Below, piece by piece: positions 46,053 to 58,429 of a stretch of DNA of 64,000 nucleotides; positions within the stretch are counted from its first letter, which is position 1; each line of letters begins with the position of its first letter. Under the pieces are notes generated by a model. The model did no database searches and was not told the origin of the DNA. It saw only the letters and a program-made list of their open reading frames with translations. Source of the stretch: Tenrec ecaudatus (lineage: Eukaryota > Chordata > Mammalia > Afrosoricida > Tenrecidae); assembly GCF_050624435.1 (NCBI RefSeq), contig NW_027459441.1, positions 186,001 to 250,000 on the forward strand. Reading direction: 5' to 3'. Position numbers and translations under genes: made by a program.

Positions 46053-46260
46053 CATTGTGTCTCCTAGTACGTTTCCTACATTTTACATGTCAGTGTCCTC
46101 AGGTTTCAGATTGTTAAAACACATGCAGCTGGTTGAGCTATAGTGGTTGCAATGCATCAATATGTGAAAACTGAGTTGTTGCTAAGACTCATCACAAGGC
46201 TTCTGTGCCACCTAACACAGGTCGTGTTTCCCAGAGCCTTTTAGATCTAGAAACATTGAT
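46053..46260 (-). pseudogene. IGHV3-like relic (FR2-FR3 fragment)
   Basis: The minus strand reads NNLKPEDTDM, closely matching the clan III FR3 core (NSLKPEDTAMYYC), and then a stop. About 45 bp further downstream lies a heptamer-like CACAATG (46053-46059). Upstream, GGCTCTGGGAAA may be the remains of the FR2 APGK codons. No leader, octamer or clean nonamer was seen. Position between the 43.4- and 52.9-kb segments and the same orientation support a fossil V segment. Confidence 0.5.
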
Positions 46261-47296
46261 ATTTTCAGACCTGGAAGCTAGACATAGCACTTTGAGACAT
46301 AGCACATAGCTTTCCCAACTCATGACTGGTCTGTAGCAGCTCTACCTGCACGATCACACCTAGGAATACGGGGGGAAATATAATTTAAAACCATTCTAAG
46401 ATGAAAAGAACTGCTTTTGACATGAAGGTGCTTACAGGGTAGGACATTCATGTCACCAAGAAGAATCCAGAAGGGTGTCACCTCCACAGACATCTCTGAT
46501 TAACATGGTAAGGATGAAGGCCTAAGATACCTGACTTTCATGTGTGACTTGGAGCTCTGTTACTATATTTTACTGTAGGCGATCCACGTGTGCTGTGATT
46601 GTGGAAGCAGAAAGAGGATGGCTCTGAGGAGGAGCAGTAATGGCCTCTAGAGGGGATTTTCCTGACCTGTGTTCTGTGAGGTCAATCTCTACCTTTCATC
46701 ATTTGTACTGACTGTGGACAAACAATTTCTTCCTGAAAACCATGGGTAGATTTGTAGAAATGCAGACAGTTGGCCTGAGGTGTGAGCCATAATGAAGGGA
46801 ATTCCTGGGGATACTATTTTCCTAGGAATGTTCCACTTTCTCTCTGGGCAGCCCAGTTCTACCTTTAGGACAAGGGTAGCCCATGAGATGTGCAGGCTGT
46901 TGAGTTAAAGTGGAAGGTAAAATGATGAACATTTCTGAGCATCCACTTCAAAACAAAACACTTTTATTAGAACTTTCCCCCTTATATAATTCAATACTTC
47001 AACCATATCAAGAAGAGTTGTATAATCTTTACCACAGTCAATTATAGAACAATTTCTCCCCCTCTGTAATCATTATTCATGTAATATATTTCACATACTT
47101 GCAAAACTGTATGCAACAAAACTTTCACCGATTCAACGCCTTCTACATGTGTAATTCAGTGCCATTGAGTATTCTTTTCAGGTTGTACAACCATTATTTT
47201 TATCCCCCTGCATATTGTTTCACTGCAGTTAAACTTAATTTAATGCCCCCCTAAGCCAAATCTCTTCCCACTTCACACATGGTAACCATAGATCGT

Positions 47297-47298
47297 TT

Positions 47299-47357
<59 letters not shown>

Positions 47358-47443
47358 CTTTCTTTCCTTCCTCCCTCCCTCCCTTCTTTCCTTCCTTCCT
47401 TTTCTTTCTTTTTCTTTCTTTCTTTCTTTCTTTCTTTCTTTTC
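47297..47443 (+). repeat. (TTTC)n compound microsatellite
   Basis: About 60 bp of TTTC units, a TTCC/CTCC-rich centre, and a second TTTC block. Confidence 0.95.
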
Positions 47444-47782
47444 CTGATATAACATTCACATTTCCATACTTAAAACACTTCTAAAAAAAAGTTGTATGCC
47501 CATTTTCAAAATAAGCTTAATGCTCCCTCCTGCTTCACAGATCCACTGATTACTCCTCCCCCTTCCATATAAACCATTGCCTCAGTTATGGTCTCTATTC
47601 ATCCACTCCTTTACTTCCAAACTTGGAGATAATAACAAAAACAATTAAAAACAAAGATATAATTAAACATAAAGAAAAATTATAATGACATAAAGATACA
47701 AATAAGAGTAGAGTACAAAACAAATAGAGAAGGTACCTACTTCGCTTTTCCTGTCCTGCTCTTTATCTGCCTCCATGGTTGC

Positions 47783-48292
47783 TGTGGTAGTTGTATAATC
47801 TGCTGTCAATTTGAGACTTAAGATGAAGGGATGGAGTTTAGTCTGTCAATCTGGGTGCAGTTTGATGACATCATTTGGAGGCACTGAGGAGAAAAATAGC
47901 TCGCTGGAGGCAGGACACAGTCTCATGCCCTATGAGACATTCCTGTCAACAATGCACAAGGAGCTACGCTAGAGCCCTGGAGCTGAAGGAGCCACGTGGA
48001 GACTCTTAACAGCTTTGAGATGTTTCCACCCATCTCCACTGGATCCACAAGACTTTGCACCCACTGGCATGTGCTCTTCATGCATTCGGCATCATTGCAT
48101 GTGTTGCATGAGTCTGAAGAATTTATAGTCTGGTGTCAGATATCTGGGCTAATATCAGACTTATGGACTTGAACTGGACTGGGCGGTTATGCCTTCTTAA
48201 TGTACAATTTCTCTGTGATATAAAGTTCTCTCTTGTACACATATGAATGTCTGTGAATTTTTTTCCCTAGTCCACCCAGACTAACATAGTTG
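47783..48292 (-). repeat. TG...CA interspersed repeat
   Basis: Same family in reverse orientation (TGTGGTAGTTGTATAATCTG to CCACCCAGACTAACAT). Confidence 0.65.
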
Positions 48293-48399
48293 TGGAGTTT
48301 CACATGTTCACTTTCCAGGCACTAGTTAGAGGTGCCCATGGTATATGACAGGATTTAGCTAGATCCATCCTCTAGGTGATCATATTCTGGGTACAGGAT

Positions 48400-49130
48400 C
48401 TTAACATGGCTCTGCTCAATACTTACCTTCATTGAAAAATCAATGAAGATAGGGGCATTACAGCAAAGTGGTGTGAAGAAAGCAGATGGTACCAGGGTAT
48501 CAATTATCTGGGATCTAAATGGCTTGTCTTCAAGCAGCCATCTAAGTCAGGTGTCAAGGAAGTCCACAATGAAGAAGCACACCAGCATGTGTGACCCAAA
48601 GATAGTGACAATTCAAATGTGATGAAGGAAAAACCTTCAGAGCTCAAATTATGAACATCCAATTTGTCGAAGGGTAGGTGAACAGTGAGAACTCAAAAAA
48701 ATCCATCTGAAGAATATTTAGTCATATTAAACCTCTGGCAGATCCCCTTGAAAAGCTTTACTCTCAGACAGAGATAACTGCGAACTTGATCACGGTGGAT
48801 CAGACCATGGCATAATATGACAATTGGTCAGTTGACCTACCTCTCGATCCAACCTGTACTTGCTCTAAGGTAAAGCATTTCTCACTTGTTCCATGACAGG
48901 ATTTTTTTTTTTTTTGCTGAACTTTAAAATATTGATGGTAGTCTTTCCTTCTTTATTCTTCATTTTCATTTTTATCTTTATATTATTATTATTTTCTTCT
49001 TGCTGTTTTATTTTGGTTTTGTTTTTTGTTGTTTCTATTGGGTTTCAAAGTTTGTAAAGCACAGAAGGCGCGGATCCCTAGAGACAATAACTGATGCAAT
49101 GGTCTATAGGGCCCTAGGGGAGTAGAGGAG
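48400..49130 (+). repeat. RTE-related internal repeat
   Basis: The stretch 48920-49130 matches 31100-31380 (TAAAATATTGnTGG, GTTTGTnAAGCACAnAAGGnG). It precedes an opposed RTE copy. Confidence 0.45.
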
Positions 49131-49264
49131 TAGGAAGGGTGAGGAACTTTCGGGAGCAAACAATGAATGTGGGAGGGGGAGAGAACCAAAGAATTCATTA
49201 TTATATATATGCATATATACATATAGTACAACATTTTAAACATCTATGTAAATGAATACTATTT

Positions 49265-50110
49265 TTAAAAAACATTTTATTAGGGACTCAGACAACTCTT
49301 ATGACAATCCATACTTACATTAATTGTATAAAGCACATCTGTACATTCTTTGCCCTCATCATTTTCAAAGCTCCCTCCTCCCTCATGTTCCCTTGACAAT
49401 TTATAAATTATTATTTTGTCATATCTTGCCCAGTTCAGAGTCTCCCTTCACCCCCTTTTCTGTTGTCTGTCCCCCAGGGAGGAGGTCACATGTAGAGCCT
49501 TGTAATCGGTTCCCTCTTTCCAACCTACTCACCCTCTACCCTGCCAGTATCACCCCTCACACCCTGGTCCTGAAGGTATCATCCTCCCTGGATTCCCTGT
49601 GCCTCCAGCTCCTATCTGCACCAGTGTACATCCTCTGCTCTATCCAGACTTGCAAGGTAGAATTTGGCATGGTAGTGGGGTGGGGTGGGGTGGAGGGAGG
49701 GGTGGAAGCATTTATGAACTGGAGGAAAGCTGTATTCTTCATCAGTGCTATATCACACCCTGACTGACTCAAGTCCTCCCCTAGACCACTCTGCAAGGGG
49801 ATCTACAGTGGCCAACAAATGGGCTTAGGGTCACCACTCTGCACTTTCCCCTTCATTCACTCTGGTAAGATTTTTTTTTTCTTATGATGCCTATACCTGA
49901 TCCCTTCCACACCTCTTGATGACACAGGCTGGTGTGCTTCTTCCATGTGGGCTTTGTTGCTTCTGAGTTAGATAGCCGTTTGTTTACCTTCAAGCCTTTA
50001 AGACCCCAGACACTATCTCTTTTGATAGCCGGCACCATCAGCTTTGTTCACCACATTTGCATATGCACCTGTTTGTCCTCGGTGATTGTATCATGGAGGT
50101 ATGCACCCAA
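49265..50110 (-). repeat. RTE-derived repeat, reverse
   Basis: From TTTATTAGGGACTCAGACAA to ATAGCCGGCACCATCAGC, ~850 bp. Confidence 0.7.
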
Positions 50111-50460
50111 TTATAAAGATTTTTTTGTTCTTTGATGCCTGATATGTGAATATTATATACATCTATTTTTAAAACTATATAAAAACAAACAAAGCTTGAC
50201 CAATGGTTACCATGGGTGAAGGTGAAATGGTTGTTGCTTAGGGGGAATTCAGTTTATATTATTGGTGATGGGATAATTTTGAAAAGGATATCAATAATGG
50301 TTGTAAACATGAAAAGTATCATCAAAGATACTCAATTGTACATATAACAGTGGTTGAATTGGAGAATGTTTTCTTGTGTACATTTTGCCAAAAATGTAAT
50401 GATATGAACAAAAGGAAGAAAAAATTTAATCGATAGTGATGATGATTGTATGCCCCCCAC

Positions 50461-50890
50461 TTTTTTTTAAAAAATGAAGCATCTTTATTAATACAGTATT
50501 TATTTGTCTCTGTCAAACCTTGAGCCAATTATTTTCCCCAGGCTGTCCGGGGAGGTGCAGGGAAGGGAAATTTTGGGCAGAGAGACTTGGGACAGAGAAA
50601 TGTGGGGGGTAGATATGGCTCCTTCACATGGTAAAAAGGATGAGGAAGGCCACCATCAGGCAGAAAAGCCCGAGGGCCTTCGAGAAGGCAAAGCCCAGGA
50701 TGGCATAGGAGAAGAGCGGCTGCTTCAGAGAAGGGTTCCTGGCATAAGCAAGGATGAGGCTCCCAAACCCAGTCCCAATGCGGGCTCCAGAGATGCCACT
50801 CCAACTGTGGCAGCCCCAATGAGCTTGGCTGCTGTGTCAATGTCCTTTGAGATATGCTGGTTTGGAAGCTGTGACTAGGGATCAGTCAAG
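50461..50890 (-). pseudogene. ATP synthase subunit c (ATP5MC family) processed pseudogene
   Basis: Antisense retrocopy of the mitochondrial F0 subunit c precursor. The minus strand reads [20 protein letters not shown] (mature start, 2-3 residues of GAGAATV lost), then [26 protein letters not shown] in shifting frames, [15 protein letters not shown] and TGA (50624-50626). A 3'-UTR with AATAAAG (about 50480) and an A-rich tail follow to 50461. Frameshifts in the first transmembrane helix abolish coding. Which of the three paralogous parent genes gave rise to it is unclear. Confidence 0.88.
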
Positions 50891-51549
50891 TCAGGGAATG
50901 TAGGGATGCCAAGCTGCTGAAGCGCTCTTCTGTCAGTGTCTAGGATGTTTCTGCGCCACAGATGGGACACCTCATCAGCTGGGAGGCATTCCTGACCAAG
51001 GGATGAGTGGAGAAGAATTTGGCACTGGCAAAAATTTTTAGGGGATGAGGGGTAGTGGCAGGCAAGCTGCTCCTACTGCAGAGAAAATCAAGACAGGTAT
51101 ATGCCTCTTCTTGATATGATTGAATTATATCATGTGCATGAAATTCCAATAAAACTGTTTTAGAAAAGAAACAGAAGATCATCTGTTACTTACACAGACC
51201 CTCATTGAAGGGCTTTGGTTAACAGGCTCATGGCCCAGTGCCTGTCTTTGTGAATAACATTCTATTAGCACACAGCTATGCCCTTTTCTCTTTCCTGCTG
51301 TTGTTTTCACAATCAGTAAGGTTGAATAATTGTCTCCAAGTCTATATGACCAATGGAATCATCAATTATAGTTTTCAGAGGTCTTTTTGAAAAAAGAAAT
51401 TTACTGACCCCTGATCTAGGGGAAGAATCTGGATGAAAAACAGCAAGGCTTGATGAAAAACATAATTCTAAACTATGAAGATTGTTTGACAGGATATAAT
51501 ATTTTTTAAAAATAACTGATAGATAAGTAAGAACTACCAATCCTAATGG

Positions 51550-51735
51550 GACAGTCATGACTTGCCTAGCTGTTAAATGAAAATTCAGTCATTCAGACCC
51601 ACGAACTGCTGTGTGGGAGAATTTGTGGTGGAATAATCTCATAAGGAAATACAGGCTTGGAAATCTTGTAGGAGCAGTTCTAGTCTGTCCTCTAGGATTA
51701 CTATGACTTGGAACTGATCAATGTCAACAGAATTT
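51550..51735 (+). repeat. AfroSINE-like SINE
   Basis: Duplicate of the copy at 7465-7660 within the 2.1-kb segmental duplication. Confidence 0.55.
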
Positions 51736-51869
51736 TAGTTTGGGTGAAAGCAACTTTTTACAATATATTGTACTTGAATAAATGACACCACGTTTCAAAC
51801 CACCAACTTTACAGCCATTAATTGAGGCCTTAACGGTTAGCACTCCACTGAGTCTTCCTGAAAGATATT

Positions 51870-52375
51870 CAGACTGTGGCAGTTACATGATCTCCTGTGA
51901 ACCTGCGAAGGGGTGCAGTCTAGCCTGTCAATCAGGTCACGCCTTAATGACCTCATTTGGAGGTGCAAAGGAGATGAATAGCTCACTGAAGGCTAGATAC
52001 ACTCTCTCCCTGTGAGGCATTGTTGTTGACAAGCCACATGGAGCTATGCTAATGGCAGCCAGAACCTTGGAGCTGGAGGAGTCACGTGGAGGCCCACGCC
52101 AGCAGTAAGATGCTTCTAATGCCACTGGATCCACAAGACTTTCCACCCACTAACCTGTGATTTTCTTGCACCTGGCATTGTATCATGTATTGCATGAGTC
52201 TGAAGAGGAATTTACAGAATGGTATCAGACATATGGGCGAATATTGGCCTTATGGGTTTAATCTGCACTGGACTGGGGTGTTTTCTCAATATACCGTTGC
52301 TCTTTATATAAAGCTTTTTCCTATACACATAGGAGTGTCTATGAATTTGTTTCTCCAGTCCACCAGGACTAAAAC
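51870..52375 (-). repeat. TG...CA interspersed repeat
   Basis: Same family in reverse orientation; paralogous to the copy at 7790-8315 through segmental duplication. Confidence 0.65.
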
Positions 52376-52687
52376 ACTGACCTTCTCAAAATACACGCTG
52401 ATCACCCCTGGAAAATTTCTACTCATTTGGTTGGTTGTTTTTCTCTCTATGAGAATGTTTTATTTTCTTACAATACAACTTTGAATTCACAGATATTAAG
52501 GGTAGGAACTGAATCATAAAAAGAAAACAAAACATAAATTCCCGTGTGAAATAGTGAGATGAAGAACCCTGGATCACAATAGAGATCCAGACTAGAAACT
52601 CCCTCTCCAAATGCACATGATCCAGAATCATTCCTTCTGTTCATGCCCTTACAGAGCCCTGCAACACAGCTCCCTCCCTGCATAGGA

Positions 52688-52723
52688 GGTTTGTGTCTGT
52701 ACTCACTTTGATTTCTCTCTGTG
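52688..52723 (-). other. V RSS with perfect nonamer but 20-bp spacer
   Basis: Heptamer CACAGAG (52717-52723), 20-bp spacer, nonamer ACACAAACC (52688-52696). It shares the 3-bp spacer shortening with the RSS at 8.6 kb. Confidence 0.75.
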
Positions 52724-53161
52724 TTTCTTCCCCACCATTATACATGGACGTGTGATTGACTTTTAGACTGTCCTTTCGCTGATACGGTGTGTTCTTGGCA
52801 ATGTCTCTGGAGATGGTAAACCAGCTTTCATGGAATCTGTACAATATGTGATATCAACAGTACTAATAAGACACCCTGCAGGCCTGGAACTTGGCTCATA
52901 CAGGTCATGGAAAAGTTACTAAATGTAAATCCAGAGTTTGCACATTAGAATCTCAAAAATGTCTTATGCTCCCTCAAGTTTCCTTCAGACTCAACCAGTT
53001 GCACATTGCAATTGCCATTTTCAAACAAAATATATGCCGGTCATGAAAGCGATCACACATGTCAACTGTGTGCAACTCATACCCACTCACACACACTTGC
53101 TCTCAATAGCATTACTTATTAAAATAGCTGCCTGAAAAACCCAGCTTAGTACAGACTCCAT
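52724..53161 (-). pseudogene. IGHV pseudogene, clan III, duplicate of the 8.7-kb segment
   Basis: Leader exon 53116-53161 is a good 46-nt clan III leader (MESVLSWVFQAAILI plus one base) with donor GTAATG. The V exon (52724 to about 53020) retains NSGFTFSNFSMTC and a VPGLQ FR2. Lesions seen: the first conserved cysteine is preceded by a stop (RF*CANSG), further frameshifts in FR2-FR3, and no second cysteine (the codons read MYNGGEE). Nucleotide similarity to the 8.7-kb pseudogene runs through exon, intron, RSS and flanks, so the two arose by segmental duplication. This copy kept the leader that the other lost. Confidence 0.85.
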
Positions 53162-53287
53162 GATGATTCTGTGTTCATACAAACTTCAGAACAGCGACTC
53201 TTGTAGATTATGGTACTGAGGATCTTCTCCAAGAACTGTTTTGTTGGGATTGGGGTGTTTTTTTTTATCAGCATAAGGAGGGCCTTT

Positions 53288-53295
53288 ATTTGCAT
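53288..53295 (-). promoter_or_regulatory. IGHV promoter octamer
   Basis: ATGCAAAT on the coding strand, about 130 bp upstream of the leader ATG of the 52.9-kb V pseudogene. A second copy of the same octamer occurs at 53514-53521, with no leader near it. Confidence 0.7.
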
Positions 53296-53529
53296 ATGCT
53301 TCTCCTGAAGAGAATGAGCCTGATTCACAGATAAAGCAGTCACAAAACCCCATGCTTCAATCCCTGAGCGTTTCACCTCTGAGAGTTTCCCCAAGAAGAG
53401 GAAGAAACTGACATATTGGCAATGAGGCCTATTTTCCCAGGTGTATTAAATCAGAATAAGAGCTAAATTTGAGTAAATACATCATGAGACTATATCCAAT
53501 GGACTATGTGCAGATTTGCATGTGAGTGG

Positions 53530-55200
53530 TAACTTTGTAATAAAGTTTAAAAGGGGTCAATCTGAGATGAGAATGTTGGCTGCTTCCTCATAGAACACAT
53601 TCCCTTCCGTGACTTCTCCATTCTTCAAGAACAAGGCCTATTCTTTCAGGCCACAGAAAGTGATAAAGAAGATGGTTGAGGAGGGAGACACAAATTAAGT
53701 TTGAGAACAGCTTTGGGAATAAAGGCAGTAGTCCTCTCCTCTCAGGGACTTATATCTTTCTAAGATACTCAGAACAAAACCAAGAGCATTTAAATTGTCA
53801 GATACACATTTTCTCTCTGCAATAGATTATGTAAAATTAGATATTCAAATATTTGAAGGTCAGCTAAATCTAGAAATCTCATTGAATTCAGCCAAAAATA
53901 GCTCCCATTCAATGCGTGCTGTAAATAGGAGTGGCTTTTGTAAGTCACTAAGAAGGAAGAACTTTTCTTTGACAACTACACTCCTACATCTACTCAAGAG
54001 TTATTCTAGTGTGGAAAGAGTACATGCAACACTAAAAAAATTACCTTTGACACAGGAAGACATGTAGTATCCACAAAGTCATCATTAATAAAGTTATTGA
54101 CACCTAATCTTACATTTCATACAGGATCTTATACCAAAATAGCTGAAATTCTTCACTTAAGGTTGTGTGTCAATGGATACTGGGAATGTTACCGGTATCA
54201 AACAACAAAATACTAGCAAAGCCACTAGGAGGAGGATGAGCTCATTAATAGGACAAATGTGGACCCTCTGGGTGAAACCAGAAGGAGTGGCCGACATTCT
54301 TTGGGGCTGTGAAGGTGAAGATACAACATCCAGCATGAAGAACTGAATGATCCCGTTTGGCCCTAAGCTCTCCCTGAATCCTGAATTTTCACAAAAAGTT
54401 AGTGTGTTTCCTGGACTATCATGGGCTGCAGGTTCTGAAGGATAGACTGATATAGGATATTAACACCCAGATATTAAAATGCAGTTGGCGAATTTATGTA
54501 TTTTCAGATGGGATTCCAGAAAAGATACACACACACAGCCACAAAGGTTAGGAAAAACAACCAAAGCTGTCCTGACCCCTGAGATTTCCCCAAATGTTGG
54601 AAACTTGACTGAATAATTTGTGGTAGTAGAGCCCTGCGTTTGCACTCTACCCTGGGGTAAAAAAAAGGAAAACAAAAAAAGCAAAAATCAGCAACAACAA
54701 AAATTGTGTCATTTGAAGAAACAATTCAATATAAAATAGGCAGACTGCCTATCTTTTATTAAATTATTAGCTAGATGATTGCCAGAATTCCTCAGAGTGT
54801 GCTGAAAGAACATACTGTTAGACTTTCAGCCAATACTCAAACACTTAATAGATACCTTTACCCAGGCACCATTTTCCTGAAGTCTGATTGGAAAATATTT
54901 TATCTGAGCGTCTTGAGAACTCTGATGCAGGGACCGCTGGCAAAGTCATTTCCTGTCCTTAAAGGTTAAGAAGCGGATTGTTGCTGTGGGGCAGAATATA
55001 GTTTTGGTTACAATATAACTTTGAATTCACAGATGCCAGGAGTAGGCACAGAAGTATTATTTTTTAAATTAGAGATTTCCCACAAGGAACTGAGATTTCT
55101 GAGAATCCACATATAACCACAGGAAACCAGCCTTGAGCTCCAGCTGCTCCTGGGTCTGAGTCCTGTGCTTTGTGGTTCCTGCGCACCCCCTGGAGACCAA
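53530..55200. other. No recognised gene
   Basis: AT-rich DNA between two V segments; includes downstream flank of the 55.4-kb V segment from about 55000. Confidence 0.4.
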
Positions 55201-55218
55201 TATCCTCCCACCAGGGGA

Positions 55219-55257
55219 AGTTTGTGTCCGGGCTCTCACTGACTTCCCCTCACTGTG
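55219..55257 (-). other. 23-RSS of the 55.4-kb V pseudogene
   Basis: Heptamer CACAGTG (55251-55257), 23-bp spacer, nonamer ACACAAACT (55219-55227). Confidence 0.9.
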
Positions 55258-55695
55258 TCTCTTGCACAGTAATGCATGGCTGTGTCTTCGGCTTTCAGGC
55301 TGTTCATCTGCAGATACAGCGTGTTCTTGGCGTTGTCTCTGGAGATGGTTAATTGGCCCTTTACTGAATCTGTATAGTATGTACTAACACCAGTACTAAT
55401 GCCTGCGACCCACTGCAGGCCCTTCCCTGGATACTGGCGGGCCCAGCTCATCCATGGTCACTGAAGGTGAATCCAGAAGCTGCACAAGAGAGTCTCAAAG
55501 ACTCTCCAGGCTTTCTCAGATCGCCCACAGACTACACCAGGTGCACCTCACACTGAACACCTGCAAACAGACACTCTGATTAGATGACTTACATACAAAC
55601 ACATGCACTCACAATTATACACACACACAGCAAGCTCTACAATGATTACCATGTAAAATGGCCAAAATGAAAGCCACGTTTGGTACCAAATTCAT
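55258..55695 (-). pseudogene. IGHV pseudogene, clan III (IGHV3-like), two point lesions
   Basis: Leader exon 55650-55695 is 46 nt (MNLVPNVAFILAILH plus one base) with donor GTAATC; the acceptor is at 55560/55561. The V exon is IGHV3-like: VQC then EVHLV in FR1, [58 protein letters not shown] and [13 protein letters not shown]. Only two inactivating lesions are evident: a TAG in FR1 where GAG (LVESG) is expected, and a 1-nt deletion in CDR1 between DHG and MSW. The second-cysteine motif reads HYC. The RSS is intact. It is the youngest-looking clan III pseudogene here and would be a plausible sequence donor for gene conversion. Confidence 0.9.
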
Positions 55696-55821
55696 TATGT
55701 GTCCTCTGGACTAGCTCTTGCTTTCAAAATATTAACAGCAGAGACCCCAGAAACGGGTACTGTCCTCTGAGAAGTCCCACATCAGGGCCTGTGGTTGTTT
55801 TATCAGCAGGCAGAGAGCTGC

Positions 55822-55829
55822 ATTTGCAT
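55822..55829 (-). promoter_or_regulatory. IGHV promoter octamer
   Basis: ATGCAAAT on the coding strand, about 125 bp upstream of the leader ATG of the 55.4-kb V pseudogene. Confidence 0.75.
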
Positions 55830-55929
55830 GTCCCCTGATATTTAGAAGCAGATGAGTAGAGAATATGGACAAGAGTTCTCCCTCAGACTGAACGAGCACT
55901 CCCAACAGAAAACAGCTCTTAAGCAGGTT

Positions 55930-56690
55930 GTTTATCAAGCATTGCTTTAATTGTTATCAATTATCAATCTTTTTAAAAAATAGTTTTCAATTTGTAAACT
56001 TTATATTACATACATAACAAACTTTCTAATTGAGTGGTATGAGCATTCACAATGCATCCTCTCTGATTCCCCTTATGGTGTGGATTCACATGATGATAGT
56101 GGACCGTTCTATTACCTGTTTCTTGTGTGGGAACCTTACTGATTTTCTTTCCTTCTAAGCATTTCCATATTTCAGTGATATTTGTACAGTGTGGACAGGA
56201 AGTTCTTCATAAAGCATGTCCACAAAACATGCAGAATGGTGTCTCCTCTCCGGTTTCTGATCTGAGAGATTCCAGTCCTCCTGCTTTTGTGATAATCAGG
56301 AAACCTGGCTATTTATCACTTTTCTTCATCTTCTAAAAGAGTCAGTTTTCATATAATCAGCTTACTGGTTGTGTTCCTGTTATTTCATTTATCTTGGTTA
56401 CTTTTTTATTGTCTCTCCCAGGCCCGTGCTACCTATGCCATGGATATTACCTATGCATACTCACCTTTTTCTAGTTCCATTAGTTGGAAACTGAAGTAAT
56501 CAATCTCAGAGTTTTACTTCTACACTATACAACTGTGTGTTGCTATGAATTCCTCATTAAGTTCTCTTCAGATGAACCCCACGGTTTGTTGTCTTGTGAT
56601 TTCATTTAATCCAGTACAGCCATCTAGGATGTGAAAATCATTAAACACATGTTCATGACACAAATAATATAGTATATATCCATATATTCA
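55930..56690. other. AT-rich DNA, probably old LINE debris
   Basis: No coding frame above about 70 codons and no V sequence. 57500-58430 is similar. Confidence 0.4.
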
Positions 56691-56694
56691 TCAC

Positions 56695-56880
56695 TCACAC
56701 TCACTGCCATGAGCCAGTGCAGACTCATCATGACCCTATAGACAGCGTAGAATTGTTCTTGAGCACTTCTGAAACTGTAACTCTTTAGGGAGAAGAAAGC
56801 CCTGTTTTTCTACTGTGGAACAGCTAGTACTTAAGAACTCCTGAAATTTCAGGTCGCAGCTTAATGAGTAACCAAAACAC
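56695..56880 (-). repeat. AfroSINE-like SINE, reverse
   Basis: CACTGCCATGAGCCAGTGCA, then GACAGCGTAGAATTG and TAATGAGTAACCAAAACACC. Confidence 0.6.
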
Positions 56881-57178
56881 CACCAGGATTCATTTATGCA
56901 TACATATATTTAAATGTGTTTATGCATACAACATATAAATGAATGAATATTGAAATTGATGTGGTGTTTTGTAATATTTAGGAAGACAAAATTCTCAGAG
57001 AAAATGTTTTGGAGGGAAAGGAAACCCTAGATACTAAGAGGAAGCTCCTTGCTCCCATGCCTCCCCCATTGCCCTTGCCCAGAAGTCTGGCTCCTGTGCT
57101 CTGTGCAGCTCATGTGATCCCTATAGACTAAGGTCATTATTACAGGGAAGGTTGTGCCTGGATGGCACTGAGTCCTCT

Positions 57179-57490
57179 CACTGTTCCTCTCACACAGTAA
57201 TGGACAGCTGTGCCCTCAGTGGTCATTGCGCTCAGCTGCGGGGAGAACTGCTTGGTGGATATGCTTTTGGCGCTTGAGAGTCAGCTGCATTAAGGCAGGT
57301 AATTGTTTCCTGATGCTCAAACATATTGATAACATGTGCTGCAAACTTTTCTGCTGGTTGTGGTGGATTCAGGTCCAGAAATATGGAGCCACAAGAGACA
57401 GCAAATCTTAGGGAGAGGATTTGTGAGGGATTCATCACTCCTGGGCTCAAATCCTGATGCTGTACCTGTCACAGGGCACCCAGGACAGGG
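57179..57490 (-). pseudogene. IGHV pseudogene, clan II (IGHV4-like), broken heptamer
   Basis: V exon relic: FR1 VQHQDLSPGVMNPSQILSLR, then a degenerate FR2, and an FR3 scattered over frames (SSSPRS stop; QFSPQLSAMTTEGTAVHYCVR by nucleotide similarity). Clan II assignment rests on PSQ.LSL and QFSPQLS. The heptamer position (57179-57185) reads AACAGTG, so the first, functionally critical base is lost. The nonamer region (around 57150) is a weak GGTTGTGCC-type match. No leader was assigned. Confidence 0.75.
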
Positions 57491-58429
57491 AGGAAAAAAA
57501 TCCATGCTGACAACTAATGTAAGTCTCTTTTATGTTAACCCATTTTTGGAGTCTCTTGCTATTACGAGAGACATAACTTCCAGGCCAAAGAATATATGAA
57601 AGAAAATAAAAACTTGCGGACAGGTTATACAGTTTCTGGAGAATTGTGACCAGTGTGGTGCCTTTCACCATGTTTTGAACTTTAACCTGGAAATTGAAGG
57701 AGTGATCTGCATGTTAGAGCCCAAGGAGAACAAAGTAGAGATACTTTCAATCTTTTCTCAAAAAACCGAAAAGAGAGTCTAATGTCTTCATCTTCTCTGG
57801 AATTGGCTTCCATTTATTGAGAACTCAAGTTCCTTACACCAGAGTGGAGAAAATGTCTGGACACAGAAAGCTTAGAGAGTGTTAAGAAATTCTGATTTCA
57901 TTAACCCCCAGCTGACAGTGGATATTACTTCTACTGTGTTCTCTCATTTCTCTGAATAGTCTCTTGAAAATTCAGTCCTTTTTCTTTAGCCTAACATGTA
58001 AATTAGCACTAGTTGTGATGGTGGACATGTACAGAGTTTTGAGATGCAAATGGGCAAAGGACATGAATAGATACTTGACTAAAGGGGACATTCAATTTGC
58101 AAAGATACACATACAAATATGTTAATTCCCATTACTCATTGGTGGTGTTATTGTTTATTTGGTTGACTTTGTTTTTGAGATCTTTTCTTGGAATGGTTAC
58201 AGAATACCTGGCCATATTTTCTGGAAAACATTTTAAGCACTTTCACGGAATATTTTTTCTAAAACATATATGTTTAATACAACCTGTAGTGTGGTTTGTT
58301 TGTTTTTTCCATGAATTTTCATTGTGTATCACAGTAATACAGAATCATTGAAAGCTGTAGTAGTTTCTCTGTGCAACACGCTGTTCTGAGCAAATAACCT
58401 GAGAAGCTGTACTAACTGAAAACTATGAC

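Larger units (their letters stand above)
51195..53305 (-). repeat. Segmental duplication, copy 2
   Basis: Partner of 7112-9210 in the same orientation, about 44 kb away, with the same internal order of repeats and V pseudogene. Confidence 0.75.

Noticed and set aside
47235..47459. Lysine/glutamate-rich 74-codon open frame
   Set aside because: Translation of the (TTTC)n microsatellite.
24600..57500. D, J or constant-region segments
   Set aside because: No 12-bp-spaced RSS pair around a short D, no WGxG J motif and no Ig constant domain were seen; only V-type 23-RSSs are present. My reading by eye could miss a short D.
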